Assembly: GCA_023230905.1 (NCBI GenBank)
Contig: JALNWL010000132.1
Span: forward strand, 1-7,281
From: Syntrophales bacterium
Lineage (GTDB): Bacteria; Desulfobacterota; Syntrophia; Syntrophales; UBA2251
Direction: 5' to 3'
Length of the DNA stretch: 7,281 nucleotides
Position 1 is the stretch's first letter. Each line of letters opens with the position of its first letter. Both the position numbers and the translations under genes were made by a program. Of this stretch, positions 6,290-7,281 are shown in pieces. A model generated the notes under the pieces. That model saw only the letters and a program-made list of their open reading frames with translations. It had not been told where the DNA came from and ran no database searches.

Positions 6290-7131
6290 AAGGGACCGGA
6301 CCGGACCGCAGGGGGAGGGGCGCGTGCTCCCCGGCCCACGTTACCGGAGGGGCCGCCTTCCTCACGGCGGGTCTGCTCGGGTTTACCCCGGTTCCGGAGG
6401 CGGCCGCCGTTCCCCTGGGTGTCTTCGTCCTCGCGTGTCTCGCCGCCCCGTTCTACCCGCGGTCGCGGTTCTTCCTCCCCGTCATCAGCCGGGGGAAGCG
6501 CGTTGACCGGGCGGTGGCCCTGACCTTCGACGACGGCCCGGACCCGCGCGTCACCCCCCGTCTCCTGGACCTGCTGGAGCGGCACGGGATGCCGGCGACG
6601 TTCTTCGTCGCCGGGAACAGGGCGGAGGCCTTTCCGGGCCTGGTCCGGGACATCCTTGCACGCCATCATGCCGTGGGAAATCATTCCTACCGGCACGATC
6701 CCTTCCTGATGCTGCGTTCCCGAAGCCGCCTCCGGGAGGAGATTGCCCGCACGCAGGCGCTCCTATCCCCCTTAGGCGTCCGTCCGCTCGCCTTTCGTCC
6801 CCCCGTCGGCATCACCAGCCCGCGGCTCCCCGGGGTCCTGGAGTCGCTCGGCATGGACTGCGTGACATTCAGCTGCCGGGGGGGAGACTTCGGCAATCGG
6901 CGCGTCGGGGGCTTGGCGCGCCGCGTCCTGAGGCGGGTCCACCCGGGGGCGATCGTCCTCCTGCACGATGTCGCGCCGTCCGCATCGGCGGGGGTTCCAG
7001 GCTGGCTCGAGGAGGTGGAGCGGATCCTGACCGGCCTCGAGGCGAGGGGATATCGGGTTCGCCCCCTGGCGGAGCTGATCGGGCGCCCGGTGATGGAGCG
7101 CCGTCCGCCGTCCGACCGCGATTTTTCTTGA
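6286..7131 (+). CDS. Membrane-anchored NodB-family polysaccharide/amide deacetylase
   Basis: The protein has 281 residues. The catalytic NodB domain (about 73-262) shows motif 1 TFDDGPD (80-86, Asp82 as probable base and Asp83 as metal ligand), motif 2 HSYRH (His133 and His137, metal ligands), motif 3 RPPVG (171-175) and motif 5 LLHD (225-228, His227). Motif 4, often DxxDW, is unclear; the region reads VTFSCRGGDF (193-202). The family removes acetyl groups from N- or O-acetylated sugars or related amides using a divalent metal. Residues 20-34 and 42-56 are hydrophobic, so the enzyme is probably membrane-bound, with the catalytic domain facing one side of the inner membrane. The start at 6286 overlaps the radical SAM stop (ATGA), with GGGAG about 11 bases upstream, a weak site consistent with coupled translation. 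It is the last gene of the operon in the window. The substrate is unknown; a glycosylated or aminoacylated lipid headgroup is one possibility. Confidence 0.92.
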   Translation: MKGTGPDRRGRGACSPAHVTGGAAFLTAGLLGFTPVPEAAAVPLGVFVLACLAAPFYPRSRFFLPVISRGKRVDRAVALTFDDGPDPRVTPRLLDLLERHGMPATFFVAGNRAEAFPGLVRDILARHHAVGNHSYRHDPFLMLRSRSRLREEIARTQALLSPLGVRPLAFRPPVGITSPRLPGVLESLGMDCVTFSCRGGDFGNRRVGGLARRVLRRVHPGAIVLLHDVAPSASAGVPGWLEEVERILTGLEARGYRVRPLAELIGRPVMERRPPSDRDFS

Positions 7132-7149
7132 CACCGTTGCCGCTGGACG

Positions 7150-7281
7150 TTACTTAAAGGCCACGTCGAAACAATCGGTTCCGCCCCGTCGCCCGGGCAT
7201 GATTCCCCGCTCCCACGGGAAAAGGTCGACACACACCGTGCGGTTTCGAGGGGGAGAGACGTCCCAGTTTTCCGCAGAGAG
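7150..7281 (-). CDS. Possible C-terminal end of a convergent gene of unknown function
   Basis: On the minus strand a frame enters from the right edge and stays open for 43 codons, ending at TAA (7152-7150). It is 18 bases from the stop of the deacetylase gene, a typical gap for convergent genes. The residues (such as NWDVSPPRNRTVCVDLF and GGTDCFDVAFK) look like ordinary protein with balanced composition, and about 70% of third codon positions are G or C. No family was recognised. In GC-rich DNA an open frame of this length could arise by chance, so this is a moderate call. No hairpin terminator was seen between the two genes. Confidence 0.4.
   Translation of the reverse strand, partial: LSAENWDVSPPRNRTVCVDLFPWERGIMPGRRGGTDCFDVAFK

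Noticed and set aside
7199..7281. Plus-strand ATG open to the right edge
   Set aside because: No ribosome site precedes it, and the opposite-strand frame gives a more protein-like sequence.

Overview
The window is GC-rich, with very few stop codons in any frame, and it fits an anaerobic or microaerobic bacterium. My best guess is a Deltaproteobacteria/Desulfobacterota lineage of the Syntrophales type. That guess rests on the high-molecular-weight-rubredoxin-type protein (typical of anaerobes) and on a cobalamin/radical-SAM lipid-type gene set. No rRNA, tRNA, mobile element or CRISPR array was seen.

Left part, minus strand (1-1886): two closely spaced genes read leftwards. The first encodes a flavin reductase-rubredoxin fusion resembling high-molecular-weight rubredoxin (Hrb), which normally passes electrons from NADH to flavodiiron-type oxygen or NO reductases. 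Nine bases after its stop begins a WD40 beta-propeller protein with an apparent export signal. It starts at a non-ATG codon and runs off the left edge. A divergent intergenic region (1887-2081) separates these genes from the right-hand operon. It holds AT-rich patches, a tandem 8-bp repeat and a candidate extended -10 promoter.

Central and right part, plus strand (2082-7131): five tightly packed genes form one apparent operon. In order they are a small two-helix membrane protein of unknown function; an acyl carrier protein; a 718-residue fusion of an active beta-ketoacyl synthase with a second, catalytically dead ketoacyl-synthase-like domain (a chain-length-factor arrangement in one chain); a cobalamin-binding-type radical SAM enzyme; and a membrane-anchored NodB-family deacetylase. 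The last three junctions are 4-base start/stop overlaps (GTGA, ATGA, ATGA), so translation is probably coupled. 

How the genes may work together (inference): the carrier protein and synthase pair would build an acyl or polyketide chain. The radical SAM enzyme would modify it by radical chemistry such as methylation or ring formation. The membrane protein and deacetylase would act at the membrane on a sugar- or amide-bearing product. No ketoreductase, dehydratase, enoyl reductase or acyltransferase is present, so the operon must borrow them from housekeeping type II fatty acid synthesis or from genes outside the window. The set recalls gene groups proposed for unusual lipids (ladderane-type candidates) and aryl polyenes, but the product cannot be named from sequence.

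Right edge (7132-7281): the last 150 bases probably hold the 3' end of a convergent minus-strand gene ending at 7150.
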